DNA from: Setophaga petechia | Taxonomy: Eukaryota > Chordata > Aves > Passeriformes > Parulidae | Assembly: GCA_024362935.1 (NCBI GenBank) | Contig: JANCRA010000033.1 | Location: 5,785,001 to 5,849,000 of the forward strand | DNA length: 64,000 nt | Direction: 5' to 3' | In this document: positions 26,301 through 39,500 of the stretch, piece after piece | How positions within the stretch are numbered: the first letter of the stretch is position 1 | How the letters are laid out: each line of letters starts with the position of its first letter | Translations under genes and position numbers: made by a program | Notes under the pieces: generated by a model | The model's input: only the letters and a program-made list of their open reading frames with translations | Told to the model about the DNA's origin: nothing | Database searches by the model: none

Positions 26301-28480
26301 CACATCTACTTTGTAGAGATTGTTACAGAAGGAGAAGAATCAAGACTTGCCTCTCAGAGGCTGCTGCTTGAAGAACTGAGAAAGTCAATATTTATTTGAT
26401 GAGAGGCAAAAAAACCCAAAACCTGAGGTAAATTTTCTCTTTAGCAGGGAGATGGAACAGGGAGCAGCTGGTTTGATGGCTGGGCTCACAATGCCAGGTC
26501 TTCAGCCAGGAGCACCTTGACATGGATCTGGTGCACACCAGAAACACCCTCAGATAAAGCAGATTTCTGTTCTCACTCTTTGCATCAAGCTCAGCTGCAG
26601 GTTGGAGGCTTGTGCCTTATGGCCCCTCAATAAATCTCCCCACTCTTCTACACTCCAAATACTTACAGACCAAAGAACTGTAAAACAGGCTTATGTGAGC
26701 AAATGGTGGAAAGGCTGCTTGCCTTCAGGAGCCAAGAAGGCTGTTTATAATTAGCAGCAAATGTATCCACAGTGTGGAACTGACAACTCTCTATCCAGCA
26801 GAAATCAAAGTGCAGCGCCAAAAACATCCAGAATAAATAAAAACCCTTCGTGGAGTTCACACAGAAGAACCTCAAGACATGTTTTTATGTTAATGTATAT
26901 GCTGTTTTACCATTATTCTCATCCTTCTCTGCAAATCAGCCCTCTTATATAAGAAAGAAACAACAAATACTAAGAGAAGTAAACACCATCAAGATGACTA
27001 ACACAGAAATGCAACACATTCCCAAATAAAATCAGAACAGATAGGGAATCAACAAGCACAGTGCATGTAAGTGAGAGCAGCCCCAGGATAGCTTTAGTTA
27101 ACATCTCTGCAATTTACACAGGGTTTACACAACTGTCTCCTCTCCAGTTCCATGAAGCTCAGGGAGTTACAGCACAACAGCAGCTCCCTCATCACACACC
27201 ACCCACGACACAGAGCACCTTCCCAGAGCAAGGCAGGTTCTTGTGCTCTCCAGAGCAGCTCAAAAAGCAGCAGCACATCCACACTTCCCCTCTCACCCTC
27301 TCAGTGTGGATGGTTCCATGGGCAGCAGCACTAAAAGCAAAACCAGCCCCATCACTTCACCAAAAAACAGCCCAGTCCCTTCTGGGACAAAAACAACCAC
27401 AGCACCTTTGCTTGCAGAGCTGTAATTCCACACAAGGCACAACTGGCAGGCCAGGACACCAGCCAGCTCAGCTAGAGCTGAATTTTAGGTGCCCCATCTC
27501 TGGGAAGGAAAGCAAAGCCCCACACAGGGAGCCCAAGTCCTTCCTTGCAGAAAATAGACATTGAAATGTAAAATACAGACCTGCCAGCACACTAAGCATC
27601 TCACCATCAAGATACATCAAAGAACTGGACAAAGAAAAGAGAATTATGATTACCTTGGGAGAATTCTCCTCTGCTCCAGAGTCACAGCCCCTGCCAGACA
27701 CCCAGACTGAGCCCTCAGCTCCCCAGCAACACCAACTCCCAACCCCCCTGGCCTCCTTATGGGCAGCTCACACACCTGAAACCCATCAGCCCAGTGATGC
27801 CACAGCTGCCCCCAGTTTGGGGGGTGATGCTGGTGCCAGGTGAGTGCCAATGTTCAGCCCTGGAGCCCAGGATCACTGCCCATGGCTGCCCCGAGCCTGG
27901 GGATGTGGCATCAGCCCCATCACAGCTGGTGGGGAGAAAATGAAGTTCTTCTGGAGATCCTCATGTCCTGCTGAGCAGGGAGGATGCTGGGAGGCATCAG
28001 GGGCTAGAAATTTAAAGAGGTTCAGGATTAACTACAAATTAGCTTGAGGAGGGAGAGGTGTCTCCCACAATTTTGGAATTACACTATTAAATTCAACCCC
28101 CTGTAGTTTATTGAGCTACCTAACTGCTACTGTGCCAGAAGGTCAGAATCACTTCAAATGCTTAGGAAAAAATGTCTATTTTTAAACTTTTATTAATGTG
28201 TTCTTCTGTTCTTACAGGATAGAAATATGAAATATGACTTAATTTGGAGGAATAGAGAGCTCATTCATGTGGGAAGCATCAATATGTTGTTATAATGTGC
28301 TTTTAATTAAGCAGACATTGCACAGCACTTGGTACGATCAAGTAAATGCTGCTAATGTTTCCTCTACTCGTGCCCCTCCCCTGCAAAGCATAATGAAATC
28401 AACAAAATCAACTGAGAAAATAACAAACCTTATTGAATTTTCAAATTTATGAACTTTAACAGACCCCAAAAGCTCTTACA
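26301..28480. other. Intronic DNA with no recognisable gene
   Basis: A GC-richer block at 27.1-28.0 kb gives overlapping open frames in several frames (up to 167 codons). None has a recognisable domain. Confidence 0.5.
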
Positions 28481-28481
28481 T

Positions 28482-28497
28482 GCCAGTAGATGGCAAT
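28482..28497 (+). promoter_or_regulatory. Candidate CTCF binding site
   Basis: The sequence GCCAGTAGATGGCAAT contains CCAGTAGATGGC, which fits the known CTCF core CCASYAGRKGGC at every position. It lies deep in intron 2. One motif match does not show occupancy. Confidence 0.45.
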
Positions 28498-31379
28498 CTT
28501 CAGATAGAGTAAAAAATGTGTCATTAGCAAATGCAAAATTTCAAATTAAAAGTGTAGGAGAGGAAAAATAAAATCAACTCAAGAGCTAAAAGTCCTGAGA
28601 ATTTATTTAGAATCACTCTAGTTTCATTTTACAAAAGAGAAAAAGAGAACAGAGAATTTTTCATTGGTTTGGTTTTATTTTTCTTACTAAAAATTTACTT
28701 TTTTTTTTAAACAAGTTAGAGTGATATGGAGACATGCATTAGCATGAAAACTGTGTCTTTCATTCTGGACAAGTGAAACATTTGGAGTTTTCACTAAAAC
28801 TCTTATTTCTGTTTCCCTTGGGAGTCCCTCACATGGCCACAAGCCCAGCCAGTTTTGGACAGATGTGGCCTGGAGCCCACAGCTGGGTACCCACCTTATC
28901 AGGGAATGGGGGCAGACCTGAGTGATGGAAATGAGAGAAGTCTGAGGGGTTTTTTTGCTATAAGAAATAAAACTGTGCACTCAAATCTTGGTTTAAAACT
29001 CAACAGCACCCCCAGCTCACAATTCGTGTCCAGCACACCACCAGGAATGCACAAGAATGACCTGGCCTGTATTTAATTCCTGCTCTTCAGAAAAGCTGAG
29101 CCTGAAATTCTGCTTACTGCTGTTTCTCGATATTTTAAGACCTCAGGACATCATGGAATGTGATCACACTTATAAGAGCAGAAGAAACCCAATAAACAGT
29201 TCCAATATCCATGCTGATCCCAGCTCAGTGTGCAGCCATGGGAGGGCTGGTAACTCAAACACACTCGACTGTGTCCACTGACAAAAGAACACATTACAAC
29301 ACAAGCAACAAGAACATTTTTCCTATCTGGCATCATACTTTTAAATAAAAAAATAATAACTGTAGGATGTAAGTTAAGAAATAAATAATTTTTACATCCA
29401 AAACTGCATTTGTAATACAAGTTGCAGATTCACTGCCTGCAATCTTCTTTTAAAAAAAAAAATCATGTCAGACATAGAAACTTTCCAACCTGCTCTCCAA
29501 AGGGAACTCCCAGCCTCCAGAGAACAGAAATGGGACAAAATCTGTAACAGCTGGAGCAATTTTCTTGGAATTAAAATTAAAAAGCCTGACAGTGTCATAA
29601 AAAAGAAAAGATCTCAGGAAAAAAAATGATGCAAAGGATGTTATAAAAGTAAGGTTTATGAATTTCAAGAATAATTACAGATAATGTGTATTTATTATTC
29701 CTGCAGGATCAATCCATGGCACAGATTTCAATATCTGAAGCCAAACGTACAGATAATTCTCATGTCTGTAGTTATCTTTGCTCTCAACTCCCACTCATCT
29801 CCCCAGTGACACATTTACTGTTTCCATTTGTGATATATCAATACCCCTCATTTTATTTATTCCAGTTTTCTCTTTACAAGGAAAGAAAAAGAAAGAAGCT
29901 GATTTTAATCTTTGATAACATCCTCTCCATTTCTGACAGTACCCAAATCCAAGGAGTAAAATCCCAATTCCAGACCATCATACCAGGATGGGTGATCCAT
30001 TCTAAAGGCACAGAGTTAAAGAAATGCCTCTAAGGACTCAATGTACTCTACAGTCAAGAGGAAAGGGCAGATTTTCTGCTCTTTTGAGGACTCCCATCCC
30101 AGCAGATACATTAAGATCTCTGCAGACAAAATGCTGTGTATCTCCCTGGGTTCAGCATTCAGACATGGAAGGTTTTAGGTAGATTACAATTCCTTGAAGC
30201 CACAGGATCAGCCCCAGACCTGTCACAAACAGGACACAGGACAGCAGAACACATTAGCCACCCTTGTGGCCAAATTATGCCCAACTCATAATTCACTTTC
30301 TTTTCCTGCATTCTCCACTTGCCTTGGGTTACCTGGTCACACGTTTCCACTTAAAAGTAGGAAGGTGATAAAAACATTTGTTTTTTATTTAAAGTAATAC
30401 ACAGCAGTAATCCTACAAACTGGTTTTGCTTTCCAATCATGATTTTTTAAGGGAAAATAAAAAACCCATTAAGTAGCCAGGCAGGCAATATCCCATTCTC
30501 TTCGTTTGCTAAGAACAGCACCATGACAAAAGTTAACACCAACTCCCCAAACATTTTAAGAAATTTTGCTACTGAATAGATTCTTCTTATCATTACACTG
30601 TTTACAAGTGAACTTCATCAAAACACACCATTTAAACATGTCCAGGCTGCCTCTAAGTCTTGCACCAATTATCCTGCAGCTACTACATCTCTTTAACATT
30701 TCCAAAAGAAACACCACCACCATTAACACCCTTATTTATTCTGGAAATATTCTTAACTCCACCTCCTATTCTGGCACCTAAGATCATCAAAACTGAATAA
30801 TTAAAAGAAAGAAATCCATTCCAGTTTGAAAATTTAAACCAGCTCAGGATTTGATCCAGAGTTTAACTATGAGATCCCACAGTGCTGTCCCCAATCCTGT
30901 GAAACCCTGAAGTCTGGACACCACCGTGCTTCTAATGAATAAAGAGATAAATAAATGCCCATGGCACTTCCATCAGCACCCAGCTCCCCTTGGAAATACA
31001 GCATGACATCCACAGCCAGCATGACATCTCCATCACACAGGCAAGAAAAAGGCAGTGTTCTTGTGCACCATCAAATGTCCAAAGCCTTTTCAAGGAACTG
31101 CTTCAAAATACAGAGCTGCTCAAAGCTATTTCACTTCCCTCCTTTAAATCAGCAGGTATGGCAATGATGGGTAAATTTTCCATGGAAAATAGGAGACAAG
31201 CAATGAAGAAGGGAAAAGAGAAAAAAAAAAGCTTTTTCCTACATCTGAAAAACTTTTAGAAGAATTATTCTTGAGGAATTAATGGAAAGAAACTATTTTT
31301 TATACACAGTATTAAGTGATTAAAAGCTTGTTCATCACTTTGCTTAGTTTAATTTTAGAAAGGCCTACTTGCAGATTCT
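28498..31379. other. Intronic DNA with no recognisable gene
   Basis: AT-rich; no repeat family or coding exon recognised. Confidence 0.5.
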
Positions 31380-32240
31380 TTGAAATGCATAATTAATTGA
31401 TAGCAGCGTGGTTACATCAGTACAGAAGTGAACGATAGATGTGAAGTGGTTTTTCCACAAAAAAAACCACAAGCAGCACAGGGCACAATTACAATATCCA
31501 ATTCACTCCGCCCTCCAATGAGGCTGTTTGATCTGCACATCTGATTGCACAATCGTCCATAAATATCCCCTGCATTAAAATTCTGACTGGTTTGCAACTC
31601 GTTTCAACTCGTGAGAGATTCTTTTTTTGTCAATTGGATCTGACAGAAAAATTAAAATAATCCTCTTTTACCTCTGCATTATCCTTTAAGTACTTAAGTT
31701 TTAATTATATCTCAAGTCTACCTGAAGACATTTCGGGCAACTTCCAGTAACGTGCATAAGCAGTTGAATACAGTGTAAAAGTGCATGTAATTTTCAAGTC
31801 CCCAGTTGTTAATGAAATCCCAAACATTCAGATTTTAATTGAACTAGATAAAGATTAAGAAGCTTAGCAGCAGCTGGCATTGCGAATTAGTTCTCAGCAG
31901 ATTTTTATGTTGTACTCTAAATCATTGCTTTTGTAATCTTCCTAAATTGTCCTTTATCTTGCTAATGCAGATATGATTCTCAGAAAGCATTAGGCTTCCA
32001 CTGTTCCCATTGCCTGTAAAATCTTGAACTGTAAAATCTTAATAGTCTTTTTTTAATAAGTATTATGATCTATATGTATAATGTGCATTCAATAAAATCT
32101 TACTGTAATTAGAAGAAAAGTTTTTAGGTTTTTTTACGTGACCTGTTTTACAGATTAGATTTATTAAACAGTATAAACTGTTGGAGCTGCTTTAAGACCT
32201 ATTTAGAGCCGTCTGGCATCAGATAAAAAAAACAGTGCTA
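31380..32240. promoter_or_regulatory. Candidate conserved non-coding block
   Basis: This stretch lacks recognisable repeats and simple-sequence decay and keeps isolated CpGs in AT-rich DNA. Motifs include TTAATTGA (31391-31398; homeodomain), CAGCTG E-boxes (near 31871), and a direct repeat CAACTCGTTTCAACTCGT at about 31593-31610. The texture resembles conserved intronic enhancers of developmental genes. This is an inference from composition only. Confidence 0.25.
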
Positions 32241-35200
32241 GACCCAACGCTTGGGGCTCGGCTCTCCAGGAGGTTCATTAGGAACTTTCCTTCTCCTTCT
32301 GGTTCAGGGAGCTCAGCATAAACAGTTTCATGTTCCTAAATGCCTGACAATGCATTATCAGCACTGATCAAATACCATTTTGCTCAGGGGATCAGGGCAA
32401 GGATTCAGATCAACACCAGAGTTCATCAGCTGCTCTCCCTCCCCGTGTCCTTGCCCTCCACCCCAAGTGTGACCTGCACTCACCAGGTCTTCTGCAGGCC
32501 GCCAGCTCTGCAGGGAAGGTCTGTATTTGAAATTACCATGACAAATGTGCTCTCAGGACCTGTCTGTGCATTGTAGCAGCTCTTAGGAGAGTTGTGAGCG
32601 CAGTTATTACTTGCATAGTAAAAGGGGTTATATTTATGCATCTCACTTGAGGATGCACTGTTTTTATTCACACTAATGCAGATAAAATTGGAGTTCATGC
32701 TTTATGGGGGAAGTGTGGGGAAAAATAAAAGAAAAAAGATAAATACTACCACTACTACCATCATCAAAAACAAAAAAGCACTTCCATTTTTCTCCTGCAT
32801 AAAAAACCCTAAACTTTAGCTATTTTTCTAGCTAATGGTATTGGTCTTTCAAGTCTGTTGGTAAATGACCAACTAATGCAGTTACGTATGCACTGAGGAA
32901 GAAAATTATAAAGAGATAATACAGCCAACTGGCATTAAAATTTTGAACAGAATGGAATTTTAACAGTTCCGCTGAGGTCTTTTAATATTAAGAATCTTGG
33001 CTGCTCCAATTTTCTCACAAGGAAAGGAAACATTTGGCAGAATAACAAACGTGAATGTCAGAAGAAAGGAAATATCTTCACCTGCACTTGATGATTTATT
33101 TATTTATTCATTAGAATCATGGTGGTGTCCAGATTTTAGTGATGGCATTTCAGTGTGTTCTGTCACTCCAGTCTTTTCCCAAGTGCATTTTCCTCTTCCC
33201 TCCCGTGCTGAGCTCTGTGGTGCCACCGTGCCCAGAGATCAGGATGCTCCAGGGCAGGGACAGCAGCAGCAGGAGGACAAGCACAGTGATCATCAGCCTG
33301 TACCTGTCTTCAAAGGATTATGTTTGGTTCAGCAAGCTTTGAGATCTGTGAATGAGAGATGCTCTAAGTAGCACTAAGCAATTTTCTCTCCCTCAAACCA
33401 AGATGAAGCCGCGAGCTCCTCGCGTGTCCTCGGGCCCCTTGTTACTCTGCCATTGACATTCTGGCAGCCCAGCTATTTTCAGAAACTATTATCTGAGTTT
33501 GAAATTGTGATTATTCTGCTGGGTCTTTTTTTCTAAGCAAGCATTTAGCTACCTAAACTTCAGCAAACTTCCAAGTAGACTCCTAGAAACAGCTCTGTTT
33601 TTTAATTTTTTTTTTGCCATAAAACAAGGAGTTAACTTCACAGTGCTGACTTCTCATTTGAGCCATTTTCTGAAGTGCAGCTCTGAAAGTGACTTCAGTA
33701 CTTTTGCCTCAATTTGCTGAGCTTTTTATAAAATCTTGACAAATTTTTTCCTAACATTAAATAACACATTCTTTGGATGTTCCAAGTTCAAACAGGGTTT
33801 TCTGATGCTGCTGCTGATTCCAAGGTGCCCTAAATTGAGCATTTATTGAAAAGCCTGTTATGAATTTTGTCCTTCCAATTACTCCAGTAAGAGCAACGGA
33901 ATTTGGCTGCCAAATTGCTTCCAAGGCTGAAGGATTTCATTTGCTTCAAGATTGCCTGTAAATAAGAATTCAACCCATTTTCTTAAACATAAATTATGCA
34001 AAAGAATTTGACACCAAAAGGAATTTTGTTATGGACGTTATTGGGAACATACTGAGTTCCATCCCTAAGAGCCCCAACATTCCCCCTGTGGCTTCATCAT
34101 CTTCTTCATGAAGAAACTCAAGTTTCTTCAGAATTTACCCATGCACCTTGAGAACAAGAGTAGCAAAACCAAAAATCTCTCATTTAGAACAAAAAAAAGA
34201 CATTTAATTTTCCTAAGCATACAGAGAGGCATGTACAAGATTAATCATTCAACAAAATGTTTTTCTTTTTGTATGAAAATACGCAGGGTGGGAATGCAAA
34301 CAAATTATAATTATTTGGACTCCTGTTAAACAGACTAGTGAGCCTTATAATTAGTAACATAATCACTTTAAGACAAATACACTAAATAAAATAATGGATC
34401 CTCGGCAGTGCTCCACAGAAAAATGCTAGCAATTTATGCTTTATTAATTATCTCATTGCTTTAACAAAGTTGGGAATTTGGAACCTCGGAGAGTTGCCAT
34501 CATTGTTGGCTGGAGGATTCCACTCTTGGTGGAACAGAGGTGCAAGAGCAGAAAGGAACTTCCATGGAGTCCTCACAGAGCTTTAAGATCTGCCCGTGGG
34601 GATGTTGATTATCCAGGACAATGGATCAATAGAATTCATGTATTCCAATCCTCTCCTCCAAACACACCCCAGCAGCCCTAATTGATTGCTCTGCTGGCTA
34701 ATGACCAACCCAGATGCTCACTGACTTGAAAACGACTGACCAGCACTAAACAGCGCTGTGGTCACGTCCAATGAATCAAAGGCACTGAAAAGAGCTGGAT
34801 AAGCTATTTTTCAGATATATAACCACAGATGCAACTACTTCTATTACTCCAATCATAAGGCAAAGAATGCTTCATCAACTGACTGCCGGAGTTATTGGAA
34901 TTAGCCACTCAAGTGCCACTTGCAGGCATTAAAAATTCTTCAGGAAATTTTACACTGAGGTGTGTTCATGTGTTGCCCTACATGGAAAAAAAAAAAAAAA
35001 AAGTAAGGAGCTGACACCACAATGTAGACAAGGAATGCCTGAAGTAGCTATAAAGGGAAGGCAGAAGTGGGGCAGATCTGTGCCAGGCCAAGCAGCTCAG
35101 GCAGGAACAGGCTGAAGCAGAGAAGCTGCCACATGAATCACCAACATGCCAACCAGGAAAGATGCTCCAGGATCAAAACTCACCACGTGGCAAGGTCACT

Positions 35201-35565
35201 TCAGAGAACACAAAAAAGGTTCAGTGATGATCTCACATTAAAAGTTCATAAGCCCATCAGAGGAATTTTGTAATGAAAATTATTTTATCTGAAGAACTCT
35301 CCTAAGGCCAAGTAGAAATCACAGGTTTCAGCAAGTCTCCACTGAGAAGCAGAAAATTACATTTTAAAACACCACAGAAAGTGAAAGGATTTACAAGCAA
35401 TATGGGAGTTCATAAAGTGGGGTCTCATATTCCCATGTGGTAGTGGGGACTTGCAGAACTGGGCTTTGCAATAGGTTTGGCATCACTCAGAAAAGACCTT
35501 CTGAAAGAAGAGCAGGTTATTGTAGTTCTTGATAGAACAAGACGTTCTTAGAAGTGTTTTTCCCT
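32241..35565. other. Intronic DNA with no recognisable gene
   Basis: Mostly AT-rich. It includes ACT/ACC triplets near 32745-32760 and an A run at about 34985-35002. No exon or repeat family recognised. Confidence 0.5.
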
Positions 35566-35569
35566 TTTT

Positions 35570-35630
35570 CACAGCATCACAGAGGAACCAAGGTTGGAAG
35601 GACATCAAAAAATGGGCTGGTGCAGCTTCA
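35570..35630 (-). mobile_element. Possible CR1 3'-tail remnant
   Basis: TCACAGCATCACAGAGGAAC, then CAAGGTTGGAAGGACATC, resembles the antisense of a CR1 3' tail (TCACAGAATCACAGAA-CC-AGGTTGGAAAGGAC). The match is short and diverged. Confidence 0.45.
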
Positions 35631-36509
35631 GAATTTTTATTTCCTGATCGCTCAGTAAATTGTCTATGACTTCAGTTAGAAACACAAGCTCGGACTTGTA
35701 CCCAGCGCTACAGTTTTTGTTGGTGCAATGATTTCAGCAATACAGACCCCAAACACACCATTCAATACTTTTAAAGGTAGGAATGAAGAATTAGTTATGG
35801 AAATAACTTCCTTTAGAAGATCTTCAGAAAATACACCAGCAGGTATTATTGCTCGAATTACTCTGCTGGAGACAAACATGCCACACCACCATTCACAAAA
35901 ACCCAGGTGTTCTCTGGACACACACAACAGCTTGTGTTTTTTAAAATATTCAATGAAAAAGAAAATCCTTTCCTACTTTACTTTTGCTCCCCCTTCTACT
36001 GTTTGAAAACAATTTGCCTGCTTTCAGACTCTGGCTGTGACTACTTTGTTTTCACTTCCTCTGAATGCAAGGAAGAATCTCGGTCACGGCTACTGAGATA
36101 AAAGCCAGGAGAATTCATTTGTTGTTCCATGCAGGCACGAGATGCTGGTGACACCTGCACCATCAGGAGTGCAACTGCACACTGAAAGGGAACCTGCTGC
36201 CTCCACAGACCCAAACACACCAATCCCACTGCATTCATTTCTCTAATAATTGCACAGTTTCCTGGACAAACACATAACGTTGCAAGAACAGATCCATCCT
36301 GACAAGCAAGGCCAGCTGCATAATGCTCGTCTAAGTGGCAATACGATTCATTAATTAGGTTGCTGCTTTAGAGTGTTGTTCCCCTGCAGCTATGTTCTGC
36401 TCAAGGGTATTTTCAATAGTATTGAATAGATGAAGCAATTACTAAGCAAAATCCACTAACTGATGGCCAGTGTCAGATTCCTCAGGCCATGCTTTCAAAG
36501 AGGGTGTGT
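35631..36509. other. Intronic DNA; a constrained-looking patch at 36.27-36.47 kb
   Basis: No gene. The patch contains a homeodomain-like TTAATTAG site (near 36352) within ATACGATTCATTAATTAGG and preserved isolated CpGs. Confidence 0.4.
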
Positions 36510-36514
36510 ATAAA

Positions 36515-36554
36515 TATAAATATATATATATCTATACACACACACACACACAAA
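36515..36554 (+). repeat. Compound (TA)n-(CA)n microsatellite
   Basis: An AT-rich run, TAAATATAAATATATATATA, is followed by TCTATA and about nine CA dinucleotides. Confidence 0.9.
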
Positions 36555-39500
36555 TATATTTACTTGAATGAGTGATTACTGAAGGGAAAAAGGGAAAGTC
36601 AAGCAAAATCCCAGTGAGGCACAGCCTGGTGTTCTCCACTTTTAGAGGTGTGATCTCTAAACCAAAACTCCCCCTTGGCAGACTCAATTAAGATGTAGAA
36701 GGGCTACAGGATACCTGACTGTACATGCAAATCAGGTTGTTTGCTATCTAAAGGCACACACTTAACTCTCACAATTAATAGCAGGCAAAGAGAGCTTTAT
36801 CCAAAATTATTTGCCCTCTTTAGTGATAGCAGTATAAGCAACTTGTAAAAATTGCAAAAACTGGATTCCAGCTGAGTGTTCCCTGTTTAGGTACCTGACT
36901 CGCAGGACACTGTTTTATTCCAGTAATACTATTTTTAAAACATGACACAGTTCTAAGCATTTGAATTAAATAAACACAGCACAAATATTTTGGCTCTACT
37001 GTAAACATGTGAAAATATTTTCTTGCGAATTGTCGCGTTGGCTTTTTTGTCCCCTTTCTGCTGCTTCAGTTACTATGATGTTTAGACTGTGCCTCATTAA
37101 ATTTGGGAGCAAAAGTAAAAAAGTTTTCAGCAGAAGCATTATTTTCAAAGTTCAAGATATCTGTAATTCTAACTGATCTTCCACCTGGCATTAAATCTTC
37201 AAAGAATGTCAAGAAGTATCTTAGAAATTTGAGATGCCTGGCTGTATACAGAGAAGGAACAGATGCACCTCTGTAATTTGCCCATAAATAAGTAAAAATG
37301 AACCCATCAACTTTTCAGGGATACTTGCATGCAAGCAGGCAAACACATCCTTTTTTCCCTTTTCTTGTGTGTTTGTGGTTTACTTTTTTTTTTTTTTTTT
37401 TTTACAGTTTTTAAATATCTTTTGAACCAGACTTTACAGCAGGGTGCTGGTAAAAACTGATGTGTTTGTTTTTAGAAACTTTACTATGCAGCAGTGCCAT
37501 CTCGTAACCTTCTGCTACTGCCTTTGGCCTCCAAATTCAGGGGGACCCATCTGTGGCAGTAAACCACGCATGCACAAAGTACAAAACTTCTCCCAGAAAT
37601 AGTGAAAGCTCCGTCTGCAAGAGCTTTCTTTAAGGTCACAGCAAGTCAAGTGCTGAAGAGAAGTTATCACCATAAATTAAACTATTCCTGAAACCCTGCA
37701 GACACTTAACTGAACTCTCCTGGTTCCCTCTGTTCATTTTCATCTCCAGTTTTGGGCATGCCTCTGAGGAGAAGTGCACACCCCTTCTCTCTCTCTTTCC
37801 CTTCTAGGGAAAGAAGAGAAAAATCCATTAAAAATCCATAAATTTGAAAGATATTTAGCTGTAAGTTTTTAATGGTGACAAATTTCACAAGATAGATCTA
37901 AAAATCAAGTTGCGGCCAATCCAAAACCACTTAAGAGCACTCAAATTTGAACCTTTATTCTTTACAGATTAATAAAAACATTCTGATGACTCTTCTTCTG
38001 ATTTTACCTATTTCTTCAAAACGTGGTGAAGGAGTAGTGGACACAATTTTTAAAATATCCTTTTAAGTCGCACAGGCAGAAATGACACAAAATGTGTGGC
38101 TTGTAAATTCAGAAGGAGTCAGCAACTCAATCCCAGGTGAGGAACTCCCACAGCAGGAAATCCTTCAGGCTGATGGCATTTCCCAGCTCACAAAAGCCTG
38201 TCTGGGTGGGTGATCAGATGGGGCATCACGCTGGTGCTTTGTTCTCTTCAGTAGGCTGTGCTGGGTTCTGTAATGAGCCTCAAGTCTGAATAACACATCC
38301 AGGGAGGAATCCTTTCATTCCCTTATCGAGAAGGAGCAGAATGAAAAGAAACAAAGGAATCAGCTGGTTTCTGCTAAAGCATCCCGTGCCAATTATGAAG
38401 TTGGGAATGGAGTAAGATGTACATCAGTGGCTGGCAGCACGTGAGCTCTGCCACTGCTGATACTATTTCCCTTTATCTCATTTAATGATACTGGCAGGCT
38501 TCTTTCCATTCTCCTTGGTGTTTTCTAGTCCTCCTTCAGGACTATACAACCAGACACAGAGAACTTCCATGGCTACAGGAGCAGCAGTGCTGACCTGGGC
38601 AAGGTCCCAGGCAGCCTGGGATGTCTGTCCTGCTCTACAGGCCACGTGTGGGACTACTGCCTCCCACCTGGCTCCAGACACGTGTAAGCTTCCATTCCTC
38701 TTTTAGTACTTTCTCCCATTCATAGATGATCAAGCTTCTTTTCTTTTTCTTCTTCAAGAATCTTCTTTTTCAATTATTCAGGTCTAGAGGATGCCTTCTT
38801 CCCTTTCTGGAAAAAACTACGTCCTTAAAGACAACAGTAACACAGAAACCCCGAAACAAAACCAAAAGATAATGCACGAAAAATTCCTGAACAAATTTCT
38901 GTATTACCCTGCTCTAAAACATCATCTGAGCAGGAGACTGAACAGCAACCCAAAGGTATCTCCTGTTTGTTTTATTAATTATTGACTTCAAGATAAAAGC
39001 TGTGAGACCTCACACATGGCCAGGATCCCACTGTGGCATTTGCTTTATAAAGTCAGGTCAGGAAAATGGTGATCTCCATCTCAGAGATTATTTGCAATCT
39101 AAGAAAAGATCAACAGGCAGATAGGGAGGAAGACAAGTGCACAATTTAATCAGTGTTAGTTAATAAGTAAGAACAAAACAATTCACATTTAGTTTGAAGC
39201 TTGTTTTTATTTGAAGACATTTATTTCTGTCACATCCTGACAGAACTAATACTAATTCATCACATGTACACCTGGAAAGGAGCAGGATGTCTGATACCTG
39301 ACAGACATCCATCACTCTGCCACAGGTTATACACAAGTCCTCAATAGAGAGGTTTACAATAGAGAATATATCTCACATCTGAATTTGAGGAAATACTTAT
39401 GAGCAGTATTCCCCTCCTTTTATAAGCTTTGATCAAGGAGACTCAAGAAATATGTTCTACCACGCTTTGATTTCACTTGAGGGCTTTTTGTTATTTAAAT

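Noticed and set aside
27061..27564. 167-codon plus-strand frame, Gln/Ser/Pro-rich
   Set aside because: A GC-richer patch lowers stop density, and other frames there are equally open. No domain.
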